Shown in pieces: positions 36,194-43,846 of a DNA stretch of 64,000 bases (position 1 is the first letter of the stretch; every line of letters starts with the position of its first letter). Made by a program: the position numbers and the translations under genes. Source of the DNA: Cupriavidus pauculus (GTDB lineage: Bacteria > Pseudomonadota > Gammaproteobacteria > Burkholderiales > Burkholderiaceae). The notes beneath the pieces were generated by a model. The model searched no databases. It was not told the DNA's origin and worked only from the letters and a program-made list of their open reading frames with translations. The DNA lies in the NCBI RefSeq assembly GCF_008801835.1, contig NZ_VZOW01000014.1, positions 1-64,000 on the forward strand, given 5' to 3'.

Positions 36194-37759
36194 TCAGATC
36201 ACCAGTTCGATCAGGAACGGGCCCTTGCGCTGGTTGGCGCTACGGAACAGGTCGTTGAACGCTTCCATGTTGTCGGCGCGCGCGGCTTCCACGCCCATGC
36301 CGTTGGCCAGCTTGACCCAATCCAGATCGGGATTGCCGAGGTCGAGCATGTCGAGCGCGGTCTTGCCCGGATTGGCGCCCACGCCGGCCAGTTCGCCCAG
36401 CAGGATCGCGTACTTGCGGTTGGCCAGCAGCACGATGGTGACGTCGAGACGTTCCCGCGCCATGGTCCACAGCGATTGCAGTGTGTACATACCGGACCCG
36501 TCGGCCTGCAGCGCCACCACGCGACGATCGGGCGCGGCGATAGCCGCGCCGGTTGCCAGCGGCAAGCCGGCACCGATCGCGCCGCCAGTCAGCTGCAGCC
36601 AGTCGTGCGGCGCGGCATGCACGGTGCCGGGATAGAACGCCCGGCCGAAGCTCACACTCTCTTCCACCACCACGGCATGCTCGGGCAGCAACGCGGTCAG
36701 CGATTGCGCCACGGCTTCGGACGTCACCGCACCGCGCGCGGTCTCGGCCGGGGCAGATGTCGAACCGGAAGCCGGCAGCGCGGCATTGCGTGCGCCAAGT
36801 TCATCGGCCAGGCGCGCCAGCGCTTCGCCCAGATCTTCTTCGGCGCGCGCCAGCACGTGGATCGCCGCATCCTCGGGATACGGCCGCGGCGACTTGCCCG
36901 GATAGGCAAAGAACGTGACCGGGGCGGGCGCACCCACCAGGATGACGTTACGAATGCCGGCGAGCTTCTGGCGCGCAGCGTCGCCCGAATACGGAATGCG
37001 GTCGACGGCCAGGCGTCCGCGCCCGCGCGACACGCGCGAGTTCGACATCGGCGTAATAAGGCGCGCATCGGTCGCCGCGGCAATGCGATGCGCGTCGGCC
37101 AACGCGGCTTCGCGCAGCGCACTGCCGGCCAGCACGATCAGCGTCGGCTGCCCGCTGCGCAGGATGCGCGCGGCGTTCTGCACCGCGTCGGGCGACACCT
37201 TCGGCACGGGCAGGTCTGGCAGACGCGCCGCAACCTTGCCACCGGCATCCCAGCACACGTCGGACGGCAGGATCAGGCTGGCCACGCCGCCCGGTGCCGA
37301 ACGCGCAGCCTGCACGGCCACCGCGGCATCCGCGCCGACGGAGGCGGCATGCGTCGCGGTGCGCGTCCACACCGAAACCGGCCGCGCCCAGCCTTCGGTG
37401 TCGGCGGTCAGCGGCGCATCGAGCGGCCGGTGGTAGGTCGCCTGGTCGCCGATGATATTGACCACCGGCGTCTGCGCACGGCGCGCGTTGTGCAGATTGG
37501 CCAGGCCGTTGGCCAGGCCCGGGCCGCAATGCAGCAACGTGGCGGCGGGCTTGTCGGCCATGCGCGCGTAGCCGTCGGCCGCGCCGGTCACCACACCCTC
37601 GAACAAACCCAGCACGCAGCGCATGCCGGGAATGCGATCGAGCGCGGCGACAAAGTGCATTTCGCTGGTGCCGGGATTGGCAAAGCAGGTGTCCACGCCG
37701 CAGGCAAGCAGTGTCTTGACCAGGCTCTCCGCACCGTTCATCGATTCTTGTGTCTCCAT
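36194..37759 (-). CDS. TPP-dependent enzyme, acetolactate synthase large-subunit-like
   Basis: A 521-residue thiamine-diphosphate enzyme. The cofactor-activating Glu is E54 in LFEGVVTGAADGYARM; the TPP/Mg motif near residue 425 is ADGSGMYTLQ...LLANRKY. Relatives are annotated acetolactate synthase large subunit or benzoylformate decarboxylase-like. There is no small subunit beside it, so biosynthetic acetolactate synthase is unlikely; a 2-oxoacid or benzoylformate-type decarboxylase fits a catabolic locus. A second ATG at 37741 is possible. Follows gntR by 27 bases on the same strand. Confidence 0.85.
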   Translation of the reverse strand: METQESMNGAESLVKTLLACGVDTCFANPGTSEMHFVAALDRIPGMRCVLGLFEGVVTGAADGYARMADKPAATLLHCGPGLANGLANLHNARRAQTPVVNIIGDQATYHRPLDAPLTADTEGWARPVSVWTRTATHAASVGADAAVAVQAARSAPGGVASLILPSDVCWDAGGKVAARLPDLPVPKVSPDAVQNAARILRSGQPTLIVLAGSALREAALADAHRIAAATDARLITPMSNSRVSRGRGRLAVDRIPYSGDAARQKLAGIRNVILVGAPAPVTFFAYPGKSPRPYPEDAAIHVLARAEEDLGEALARLADELGARNAALPASGSTSAPAETARGAVTSEAVAQSLTALLPEHAVVVEESVSFGRAFYPGTVHAAPHDWLQLTGGAIGAGLPLATGAAIAAPDRRVVALQADGSGMYTLQSLWTMARERLDVTIVLLANRKYAILLGELAGVGANPGKTALDMLDLGNPDLDWVKLANGMGVEAARADNMEAFNDLFRSANQRKGPFLIELVI

Positions 37760-37786
37760 CTTGGGGTTCCGTGTGGTTGGCGGTTG

Positions 37787-38536
37787 TCAGGAAAGTGGGG
37801 CTAGCAGATCGAAATCCAGGCACACGTACTCGGTCGGAAATTCGATCCGCGCGTAATAAACGATCACGTTGTCGACGCAGGCGAAGCGGCGCAGCTCCGC
37901 GACGGGCGCGCCCACGGCAAGCTCCAGCGCGCCGGCCGATTGCGCGCCCGCGGCGACGATCGACAGGCGCTGGCGCGCAGCGTTGACCTTGAGGCCCGGA
38001 AAGCGATCCAGCACCGGCACCGATGCGCCCTGCCGGAACGCCTCGGGCTCGCGTGCAAAGACGTCGGCGGCGATATAGACCTCGCCGACCGCGAATGGGC
38101 GTCCCGCCGAGCGATGCGCGCGCCGCAGAAAGTGATAGGCGGGGGCTGGTTGGCCTTCGCACGGCATGCCCAGATCCTGCGGCAGTGCCACGTCCGCGGT
38201 GGATTCCACCATTGCTTCGGTGGAAAGCTGGTCGCCGACGGCGACGGCCTGATCCCAACTGACCGGCAGCGACAGTTGCCGCCGTTCGCGCCCGGCGGCC
38301 TTGACGAACGTGCCGCGCCCGCGCGAACGCGCCACGAGCCCTTCGGCATCTAGCTGGGATATCGCGTGATGCATGGTCATGCGCGCCACGCCGTACTGGC
38401 GGCATAGCACATCGAGCGACGGAATCCGCTCGCCCAGGCGCCATGCGCCGCTCTCGATCTGGCGGCGAAATATCGTGGCGAGTTGCAGGTAAACCGGCTC
38501 GCGGCTGCGGGAAAGTAATGCGGTGGCGTCCAGCAT
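37787..38536 (-). CDS. GntR-family (HutC/UTRA) transcriptional regulator
   Basis: A 249-residue regulator. The N-terminal GntR winged helix (14-75) reads PVYLQLATIFRRQIESGAWR and YGVARMTMHHAISQLDAEGL, RGRGTFV; residues 95-245 are a UTRA sensor domain ending in YYARIEFPTEYVCLDFDL. It is the first gene of a two-gene operon with the TPP enzyme, and it has two distinct inverted repeats just upstream, so it most likely controls its own operon in response to that enzyme's substrate. Confidence 0.9.
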   Translation of the reverse strand: MLDATALLSRSREPVYLQLATIFRRQIESGAWRLGERIPSLDVLCRQYGVARMTMHHAISQLDAEGLVARSRGRGTFVKAAGRERRQLSLPVSWDQAVAVGDQLSTEAMVESTADVALPQDLGMPCEGQPAPAYHFLRRAHRSAGRPFAVGEVYIAADVFAREPEAFRQGASVPVLDRFPGLKVNAARQRLSIVAAGAQSAGALELAVGAPVAELRRFACVDNVIVYYARIEFPTEYVCLDFDLLAPLS

Positions 38537-38544
38537 GCACAGGC

Positions 38545-38568
38545 GCGCTCATGCCGGGGCATGAGCGC
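38545..38568. promoter_or_regulatory. perfect 11-base inverted repeat before gntR
   Basis: Arms GCGCTCATGCC and GGCATGAGCGC separated by GG, ending nine bases before the gntR ATG. In DNA it could be an operator; in RNA it would fold a very stable hairpin over the leader and hide the ribosome site. Confidence 0.6.
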
Positions 38569-38571
38569 GAT

Positions 38572-38620
38572 CTAGGTCGATACCGGACTCTAGTGAAAGT
38601 CTAGGTGGCTAGACTACTAG
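38572..38620. promoter_or_regulatory. CTAG-rich inverted repeat cluster before gntR
   Basis: Five CTAG words at 38572, 38590, 38601, 38609 and 38617. The core is a perfect 7-base inverted repeat AGTCTAG-GTGG-CTAGACT (38598-38615), framed by CTAGT and ACTAG. CTAG is normally rare in such genomes. Candidate GntR operator. Confidence 0.6.
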
Positions 38621-38707
38621 GGTTTACCGCCGCATCGTTCTGTCGTGCAGACAGCACATGGCGTGTATGACGTCTCTCATGGCTGCGCGCGCGTGGTGCG
38701 CGACCCT

Positions 38708-39733
38708 TCACGCCGCCGCGTAGACCATCGGTGGCGATGCCGCGTCGTTGCGCGCCGGCTCGCTGTCGGCTTGCAGGGCGTGACGCACGGTCGCCTGGAT
38801 CGATTCGGCCATGGCCTGCTTGCGCCGCCATGCCGAACGCTTCTTCGACGCGATCTCGGCGATGTCGCGCTGCGGCTGATGCACGGGCACATCGACATTG
38901 CCGTCGGGCCGCACCGTACCGTGGTATTCCTGCCAGAAGCCTTCGTAGTCCGCGTGGATCTCGCGCGGCGTACGCCGCTGGCGGCCAACATGATTGGCGC
39001 GCGACACCGCGACAATGCGCCGCGCACCGATCTGCCCGGCCAGCGCAAGCAACGCTTCCATCGCCGCATCCTTGGGACGAAGACCGTCGCAGGCCTTGGT
39101 GGCCGCGCGAATCCACTCGCGGCTGTCTTCGTTCATCGGTCCCTGCAGGCCGCCGATGAAGATCTCCGGGCCCTCGCCGCCACGACGCAGATAGAAGCTC
39201 AGTTGCGTCAGGCTCGCGCCCGTTTCCGTGTCGATCCAATAGAACGCCAGTTCGCCTTCCTTCGGATTGGGGCCGGAATCTGCCAGGCGCAGCGCGTAGC
39301 GCCCATCGGCGAACGCCCAGTCGATACCGCCGGATAGATAGATGCGGTCACACACGCAAATCGGCAGCGCGGCGTGCATGGTCGCGTAGTGCTCCATCAC
39401 CAGCCGCGCGCGCTCGGCAAAGCCCATGCCCAGCGCGCCAAGCGGCCGGAATGGCTTTTCCAGCACCAAGGGGCGCGCGGTCACGACGCGCTGCAGCAGC
39501 GCACATGATGCCGCGGCCCGCAGCCATGGCTGCGCGGCGTCGGCTTGCAGCGCCGATAGTGCAACCAGCTTCGCGCGGCGCGGCAACCACTTGCGGCTGC
39601 CCGCCGGGTAACAGAACGTGGAAACCGACGCGACCGTCGCCAGATAGCGCACGTAATGCGACGGAAAAAAATCGAAAAGCCCCCCTGCGCGGGCGTGAAG
39701 AAGCGCTTGCAGACAAGCGATCGGTCCTGGCAC
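38708..39733 (-). CDS. VirK/YbjX family protein (DUF535)
   Basis: A 341-residue protein with the DUF535 blocks HYATMHAALPI, GELAFYWIDTETGASLTQLS, IFIGGLQGP and AVSRANHVGRQRR. YbjX/VirK proteins affect envelope properties and antimicrobial-peptide resistance in enterobacteria; biochemical role unknown. The start is a GTG at 39733, chosen because AGGGGAG lies nine bases upstream. No signal peptide. Not clearly in an operon. Confidence 0.85.
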   Translation of the reverse strand: MPGPIACLQALLHARAGGLFDFFPSHYVRYLATVASVSTFCYPAGSRKWLPRRAKLVALSALQADAAQPWLRAAASCALLQRVVTARPLVLEKPFRPLGALGMGFAERARLVMEHYATMHAALPICVCDRIYLSGGIDWAFADGRYALRLADSGPNPKEGELAFYWIDTETGASLTQLSFYLRRGGEGPEIFIGGLQGPMNEDSREWIRAATKACDGLRPKDAAMEALLALAGQIGARRIVAVSRANHVGRQRRTPREIHADYEGFWQEYHGTVRPDGNVDVPVHQPQRDIAEIASKKRSAWRRKQAMAESIQATVRHALQADSEPARNDAASPPMVYAAA

Positions 39734-40104
39734 GACTTGATGCTCCCCTGGATGGCGCGCCTGTTCTCTCGTGGAACATGGTCGCGCAGATAACCCTTTT
39801 CCGGCATTCGCGCCCGCGGCGCGCCGGCTGGCCTGCCCGTCTTGTCATGTGCGTGGGGATGCGGGCGAGGCTCGTAATATTCCGTAACGCTTTGAAATAA
39901 TACTGGTTGACACCGGTTGGCAATATGCACGGAATCCCGGATTTCCCGGGCGTTTCCCAGACATTTTTTTTAGATTGTCACGCGGTTTTGTAACAGGGAA
40001 CGGATATGCCAGTACGTCTGCGGCCGCAACGCCTACATGAGGGGTTGACAATGGGGAAACGACCCAGGACGCAGGAGGATCCCGTCATATCGGCCACAGC
40101 ACAA
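39734..40104. other. gene-free region before the VirK/YbjX gene
   Basis: About 370 bases that must include the minus-strand promoter of the VirK/YbjX gene. An AT-rich patch with a T run lies at 39964-39975. Plus-strand words like TTGACA (near 39907 and 40046) have no fitting -10. No gene I can support. Confidence 0.4.
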
Positions 40105-40134
40105 ACAAAAAACGGCGGAGCCGAAGCTCCGCCG
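40105..40134 (-). terminator. rho-independent terminator of the CsbD gene
   Basis: Perfect 9-base stem CGGCGGAGC/GCTCCGCCG with a 4-base loop, followed on the minus strand by TTTTTTGTTTGT. A second GC-rich hairpin sits between it and the CsbD stop (40174-40208). Confidence 0.88.
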
Positions 40135-40223
40135 CCGTCCGTCACGCGTGTCCGCGCATGACGCGTGTGTGGACCCGATCGCCGGCGTGACGCCGGCTTG
40201 CCGATCGGGCCCGATACGCCGGG

Positions 40224-40427
40224 TTACCAGCGCGTATCGCGCTCCCAGGCCTTCATTTCTTCCTCAGCCCGTTCCTTGGTATAGCCATAGCGTTCCTGAA
40301 TCCGGCCCGCCAGTTGGTCGCGCTTGCCGTTGATGACAGTGATGTCGTCGTCGGTCAGCTTGCCCCATTTTTCCTTGATCTTGCCCTTCGCCTGATCCCA
40401 CTTGCCTTCGATCTGATCCCAGTTCAT
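40224..40427 (-). CDS. CsbD family stress protein
   Basis: A 67-residue hydrophilic protein opening MNWDQIEGKWDQAKGKIKEK, the CsbD signature, then GKLTDDDITVINGKRDQLAG. CsbD-like proteins are induced in general stress and stationary phase; molecular role unclear. AGGAG eight bases before ATG 40427 fixes the start. Same strand as the secreted Cys-repeat gene 95 bases upstream; they may be co-transcribed, ending at the terminator at 40105-40134. Confidence 0.92.
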   Translation of the reverse strand: MNWDQIEGKWDQAKGKIKEKWGKLTDDDITVINGKRDQLAGRIQERYGYTKERAEEEMKAWERDTRW

Positions 40428-40522
40428 ATGTGGCTCCTGATTTCGGGTGAGTGCTGGTCCACGCGGTGCGCAGACCAGCCGGTGCATTACCTATATCGAG
40501 ATCGTGCTGCGCACGGATCCCA

Positions 40523-41098
40523 TTACTTGGCGTACTTGGCCTTTACGTTGGCCTGGCACTTGTCCTTGGCATCGCCGGACATTGCGTCGCACTTTTCCTT
40601 GTCGGCCTTGTAGGCGGCGTCGACCGTGTCCTTGCGCGCATCGGCGCGGGCTTCGGCCACATCGGTGCTGGTGCCGGTGGCGGCAGCCTTTTCGACCTTG
40701 GCGGAGCCCAGAGCGCGTTCATGCGAAGCCTTGGCTTCCTTCACGCACACGTCCTTGTCGTTGCCCTTCTTGTCATCGCACATTTCCTTGGCCACGTCAT
40801 AGTCGCGATCGGCCTTGGTCTTCATGGCTTTGGCATGGGCCTTCTCGGTGCCGTCGCGCTTGGCTTCGGCGTTGGCCTTGGCCACGTCGCGGTCGCGCTT
40901 GGCTTCTGCCTTGCAAACGTCCTTGGCGTTACCGGACATGCCGTCGCACTTGGCGGCGGCCGTCTTGTAGTCGGCGTCGGCCTGCTTCACGGCAGCGTCG
41001 TAGTCGGCCTTGGAACCGGCCTGCGCGTAGGCGAAGCCCGCCGGCGCTGCTACCATCATCGAACACACTGCGGCGGTCAGCCATTTCTTTGCGATCAT
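40523..41098 (-). CDS. secreted Lys/Ala-rich protein with three Cys-pair repeats
   Basis: A 191-residue exported protein: signal WLTAAVCSMMVAAPAGFAYA, then a very polar, helix-prone sequence rich in Lys, Ala and Asp. Three units have two Cys separated by ten residues: CDGMSGNAKDVCKAEAK, CDDKKGNDKDVCVKEAK and CDAMSGDAKDKCQANVK. The pairs could form disulfides that staple helical hairpins in the periplasm. Similar unnamed proteins occur in Burkholderiales; function unknown. Its neighbour is CsbD, hinting at envelope stress. Confidence 0.8.
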   Translation of the reverse strand: MIAKKWLTAAVCSMMVAAPAGFAYAQAGSKADYDAAVKQADADYKTAAAKCDGMSGNAKDVCKAEAKRDRDVAKANAEAKRDGTEKAHAKAMKTKADRDYDVAKEMCDDKKGNDKDVCVKEAKASHERALGSAKVEKAAATGTSTDVAEARADARKDTVDAAYKADKEKCDAMSGDAKDKCQANVKAKYAK

Positions 41099-41308
41099 GT
41101 CGTGCTCCTTCTCTTGAAGTGGATTTTGGTCAGGCCCGCGACTGCCGGCTTGCCCTTCACATGCCGGTTTGCGTTGTGGCCTTGCTGTAGTTGAAGGTTA
41201 CGTTTTTGCCCCTGACCCGAGCAGAAGACCCCTGCTGAAACATTCGTAAGACAATTCCCACAACGTCACTTTTTGTCCCGGCAGGTGCGTCGAACTGTGC
41301 GCCCCAAT

Positions 41309-41336
41309 GAAAAAGGGCCGGCAATCACGCCGGCCC
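41309..41336 (-). terminator. rho-independent terminator
   Basis: Perfect 8-base stem GGGCCGGC/GCCGGCCC with a 6-base loop, then TTTTTCATT on the minus strand. Ends the ModA-like gene, about 100 bases after its stop. The rest of the gap 41099-41432 holds only the leader of the Cys-repeat gene. Confidence 0.85.
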
Positions 41337-41432
41337 CGGGCAGGACCCCACAGCGAAAAATCGCACGGTCGATAACAGCCGCCGCTACTGCGGGCGCACG
41401 CCACCGCACGATGGCCGCACCGTAACGCGCAA

Positions 41433-42209
41433 TCAGTTCGATACGGAATCGAGTCCCGTGTCGCGCACCACTGGCTGTGCCGCCGGCGACGCCAGATAGT
41501 CGAGCAGCGCCTTGGCCTGCGCTGGATGTGCGGCATGGATCGGCACACCGCCCGCAAAGCGCGTGACCGATTGCACTTCTTCGGGAATACGCCCAACAAA
41601 CGTCACGCCCTTCACGGGCAACAGTTCCGCCACCTGCTGAAAGCCGATTTCGTACTGGCCATCGGCCACCACCGATGCCACGGGAATTTTCTGGATCTTG
41701 CGCGCCTTGGCAGCGAGCGCATCGGGCTCGCCCAGCTTCTTGAACAGTTCGCGCTCCACATAGACGCCGCTGGCGCTATCTGAATAGGCGATCGATTTCG
41801 CCTGCGTCAGCGTGCGGCGCAGCGCGTCGACGGTGCGAATGTCTGGCACGGTCGCCCCCGCGCGCACCACCATGCCGATCCGCGAATCGGCCAGCTCAAC
41901 CCGCGATCTGGCATCGACCACGCCCTTGCGGATCAGATCGTCCAGCGCATAGCCGACCATGATGACCACATCGGCCGGCTCGCCGCGCGCCAGGCGATTG
42001 GGGATGGCCTCGGGCGACTGCCCCATCGACGGCCCATGCTCCGTGGCGAGCTTGTTGCCGGTCTCATCGGCGAAGCGCGGCGCCAACGTCTGATACGCCG
42101 CGGTAAAACCGCCTGAAATCATGACGTGGACAGCATCGTCCTGCGCGAACGCCGTCGACGCCAGCAAGGATGCCGCGACGGCCCCCGCCGCCACCCAGTT
42201 TTTTGTCAT
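41433..42209 (-). CDS. ModA-like periplasmic substrate-binding protein
   Basis: A 258-residue exported protein: signal AAGAVAASLLASTAFAQ, then a two-lobed binding-protein fold of the ModA kind (VHVMISGGFTAAYQTLAPRF, RGEPADVVIMVGYALDDLIR, IAYSDSASGVYVERELFKKL). No ModB/ModC genes are nearby, and the oxyanion-binding residues cannot be verified by eye, so molybdate is not assured. Precedes its own terminator. The marR gene lies upstream on the same strand, 210 bases away. Confidence 0.82.
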   Translation of the reverse strand: MTKNWVAAGAVAASLLASTAFAQDDAVHVMISGGFTAAYQTLAPRFADETGNKLATEHGPSMGQSPEAIPNRLARGEPADVVIMVGYALDDLIRKGVVDARSRVELADSRIGMVVRAGATVPDIRTVDALRRTLTQAKSIAYSDSASGVYVERELFKKLGEPDALAAKARKIQKIPVASVVADGQYEIGFQQVAELLPVKGVTFVGRIPEEVQSVTRFAGGVPIHAAHPAQAKALLDYLASPAAQPVVRDTGLDSVSN

Positions 42210-42295
42210 CGTTTGGATCTCCCGTGTCCCGCCGGAGCGACGCCCGGCCCCGCACGACTATAGATAGCATCACGCGGTGCAGCCAAGTCATATTG

Positions 42296-42327
42296 AGTGA
42301 ATGCGCCTTCACTGACCGTGAAGTGAA
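42296..42327. promoter_or_regulatory. alternating AGTGAA/TTCACT sites
   Basis: AGTGAA (42296), TTCACT (42308) and AGTGAA (42322) form two overlapping inverted repeats in the gap between marR and the ModA-like gene. Could be a MarR operator for the ModA-like gene; weak. Confidence 0.35.
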
Positions 42328-42419
42328 AGCCGCGCGCCGTGTGATGGCGTAGAGCTGGCCGTGGCGTTCGCAGCCGATTTCGTCGTGCGGCAGCGCTGAG
42401 CCAGGCCGCGCCCGCCGGC

Positions 42420-42884
42420 TCACGCACCGTCAGTAAATTTGCGCAGCAAGCGCACGAAATCGGCGAATTCTTCCGCGCTGAAATGGCGCAGGCGATGGTT
42501 GAGCACATCGGGCGCGATCTGCGGCAACTGCATGGCGATGTCCCGCCCCTTGTCGGTCAGCACCAGATGCACGACGCGCCGGTCCTCGGCGCTGCGCTGG
42601 CGCTGCAGCAAGTCCTTTCTTTCCAGCTTGTCGAGCATGCGGGTCATCAGCCCGGTGTCGATGCCCAGCAGCTTGCTGATCTCCAGCGGCGTGCTTGCCG
42701 CGCCGCGCGCCAGCGACAGCAGGACGCCCATCTGCTGCGCGGTGATATCGAGATGACGCAACGCCGCATCCATCTCCATCAGCAGGCCGCTGCGCGCACG
42801 GTTCAGATGGAAACCGACACTTTGCGTGAGCTCGAAGTTTTCGCGTGTGTAGTGTTTCACGGCATCTCTGGCAGATCGTGACAT
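42420..42884 (-). CDS. MarR-family transcriptional regulator
   Basis: A 154-residue MarR protein with the wing and recognition blocks TPLEISKLLGIDTGLMTRML and RQRSAEDRRVVHLVLTDKG (the DxR wing). ATG 42884 gives normal family length; an upstream in-frame start at 42950 adds 22 unrelated residues. It is divergent from the 2OG-Fe(II)-like gene (111-base gap) and upstream of the ModA-like gene, so both are possible targets. Confidence 0.9.
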   Translation of the reverse strand: MSRSARDAVKHYTRENFELTQSVGFHLNRARSGLLMEMDAALRHLDITAQQMGVLLSLARGAASTPLEISKLLGIDTGLMTRMLDKLERKDLLQRQRSAEDRRVVHLVLTDKGRDIAMQLPQIAPDVLNHRLRHFSAEEFADFVRLLRKFTDGA

Positions 42885-42995
42885 CGCAATGTATCGGATG
42901 CATCCGGAAATGAAAAGCGGGTGATCTGCCGCACGCCGTGGCGCGTGCAAGAATCCGGTTGGCCGCCAAGCACCGGCGGCCCTACACTGGCGTCC

Positions 42996-43748
42996 ATGAA
43001 TTCCCGCACCGATCCCGATTCCGCACGCGACGCCCTGACCTCGTATTTCTGGAGCACGCTGGCCGATGACACGCTGCGCAGCCGAAGCGTCAGCGATATC
43101 GTGCTGAGCGGCACGCTCGACATCCCCGCCGCAAGCGCGCGGCTAAACGCCGACTGGGCGCGCGAGATCGCCACCCATCTTGCGCTGGGCCCCGGCGACG
43201 TCGAGCAAATGCCGCTGGCGCGCGCGCGTGCGCGCTGGCCCGAATATTCGCGCTGCGTGAAAGCTGCGTCCGATTGGGCAGCCGCGCGTGGGCTGCCCAA
43301 TCTGCTGGCTGGCAGCGACGTTGCGTTGATGGCGTGTCGCGGCGCGCGGTATCACCACGACGGCGAACAGTACGGCGAATCGGCGTTCTGCAATCTCTTC
43401 GTCAGCGAAGACAAAGGGCAAGTGGTGCATTTTCCGGCCCTGGATCTGCGCATTCCGCTGACGCGCGGCACGGTACTGATTTTCGACACCTGCCAGCCGC
43501 ACGCGGTGATTCCGCGCGACGGCACGGGTTTCCATGCCGGCGACTTTCCGGTCGATCGGGATGGCACGCAGCTATTTCTGACGTGGGAGCTTCCCGTCGA
43601 AGACCCGCGCGTCGCGCAGGCGTTGCGGATCGCATTCGACGTCGAACCGCCCGCGCATGACGACGCCGGCCTGCTGCGCGGCGGCGCGCCGGCCAGCGTG
43701 GACCCGGAATCCGGTTGCTGGCGCGACGCGGCGCGCGAAGGCCCATGA
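42996..43748 (+). CDS. 2-oxoglutarate/Fe(II) dioxygenase-like protein
   Basis: A 250-residue protein with a jelly-roll metal site: GARYHHDGEQYGE gives H121-x-D (H120 and H121 are adjacent), and CQPHAVIPRDG gives the distal H169. Between them lie NLFVSEDKGQVVHFPA and LRIPLTRGTVLIFD, typical double-stranded beta-helix strands. The 2-oxoglutarate-binding Arg may be R173. No substrate is suggested by the neighbours. ATG 42996 follows a MarR-divergent promoter region. Confidence 0.65.
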   Translation: MNSRTDPDSARDALTSYFWSTLADDTLRSRSVSDIVLSGTLDIPAASARLNADWAREIATHLALGPGDVEQMPLARARARWPEYSRCVKAASDWAAARGLPNLLAGSDVALMACRGARYHHDGEQYGESAFCNLFVSEDKGQVVHFPALDLRIPLTRGTVLIFDTCQPHAVIPRDGTGFHAGDFPVDRDGTQLFLTWELPVEDPRVAQALRIAFDVEPPAHDDAGLLRGGAPASVDPESGCWRDAAREGP

Positions 43749-43846
43749 AGCATGCATACCGCCAGAAATGGGACCTGCCACGCACCGGCGTGTCGACCGG
43801 CACGTGACCTGCGGCCCGGCTGATTTCGGCGGCTGATTTCGACGAC

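Noticed and set aside
40006..40161. Small plus-strand frame of 51 residues (MPVRLRPQRLHEG...)
   Set aside because: It runs through the CsbD terminator hairpin on the opposite strand and has only a loose ribosome site (AGGGAACGGAT).
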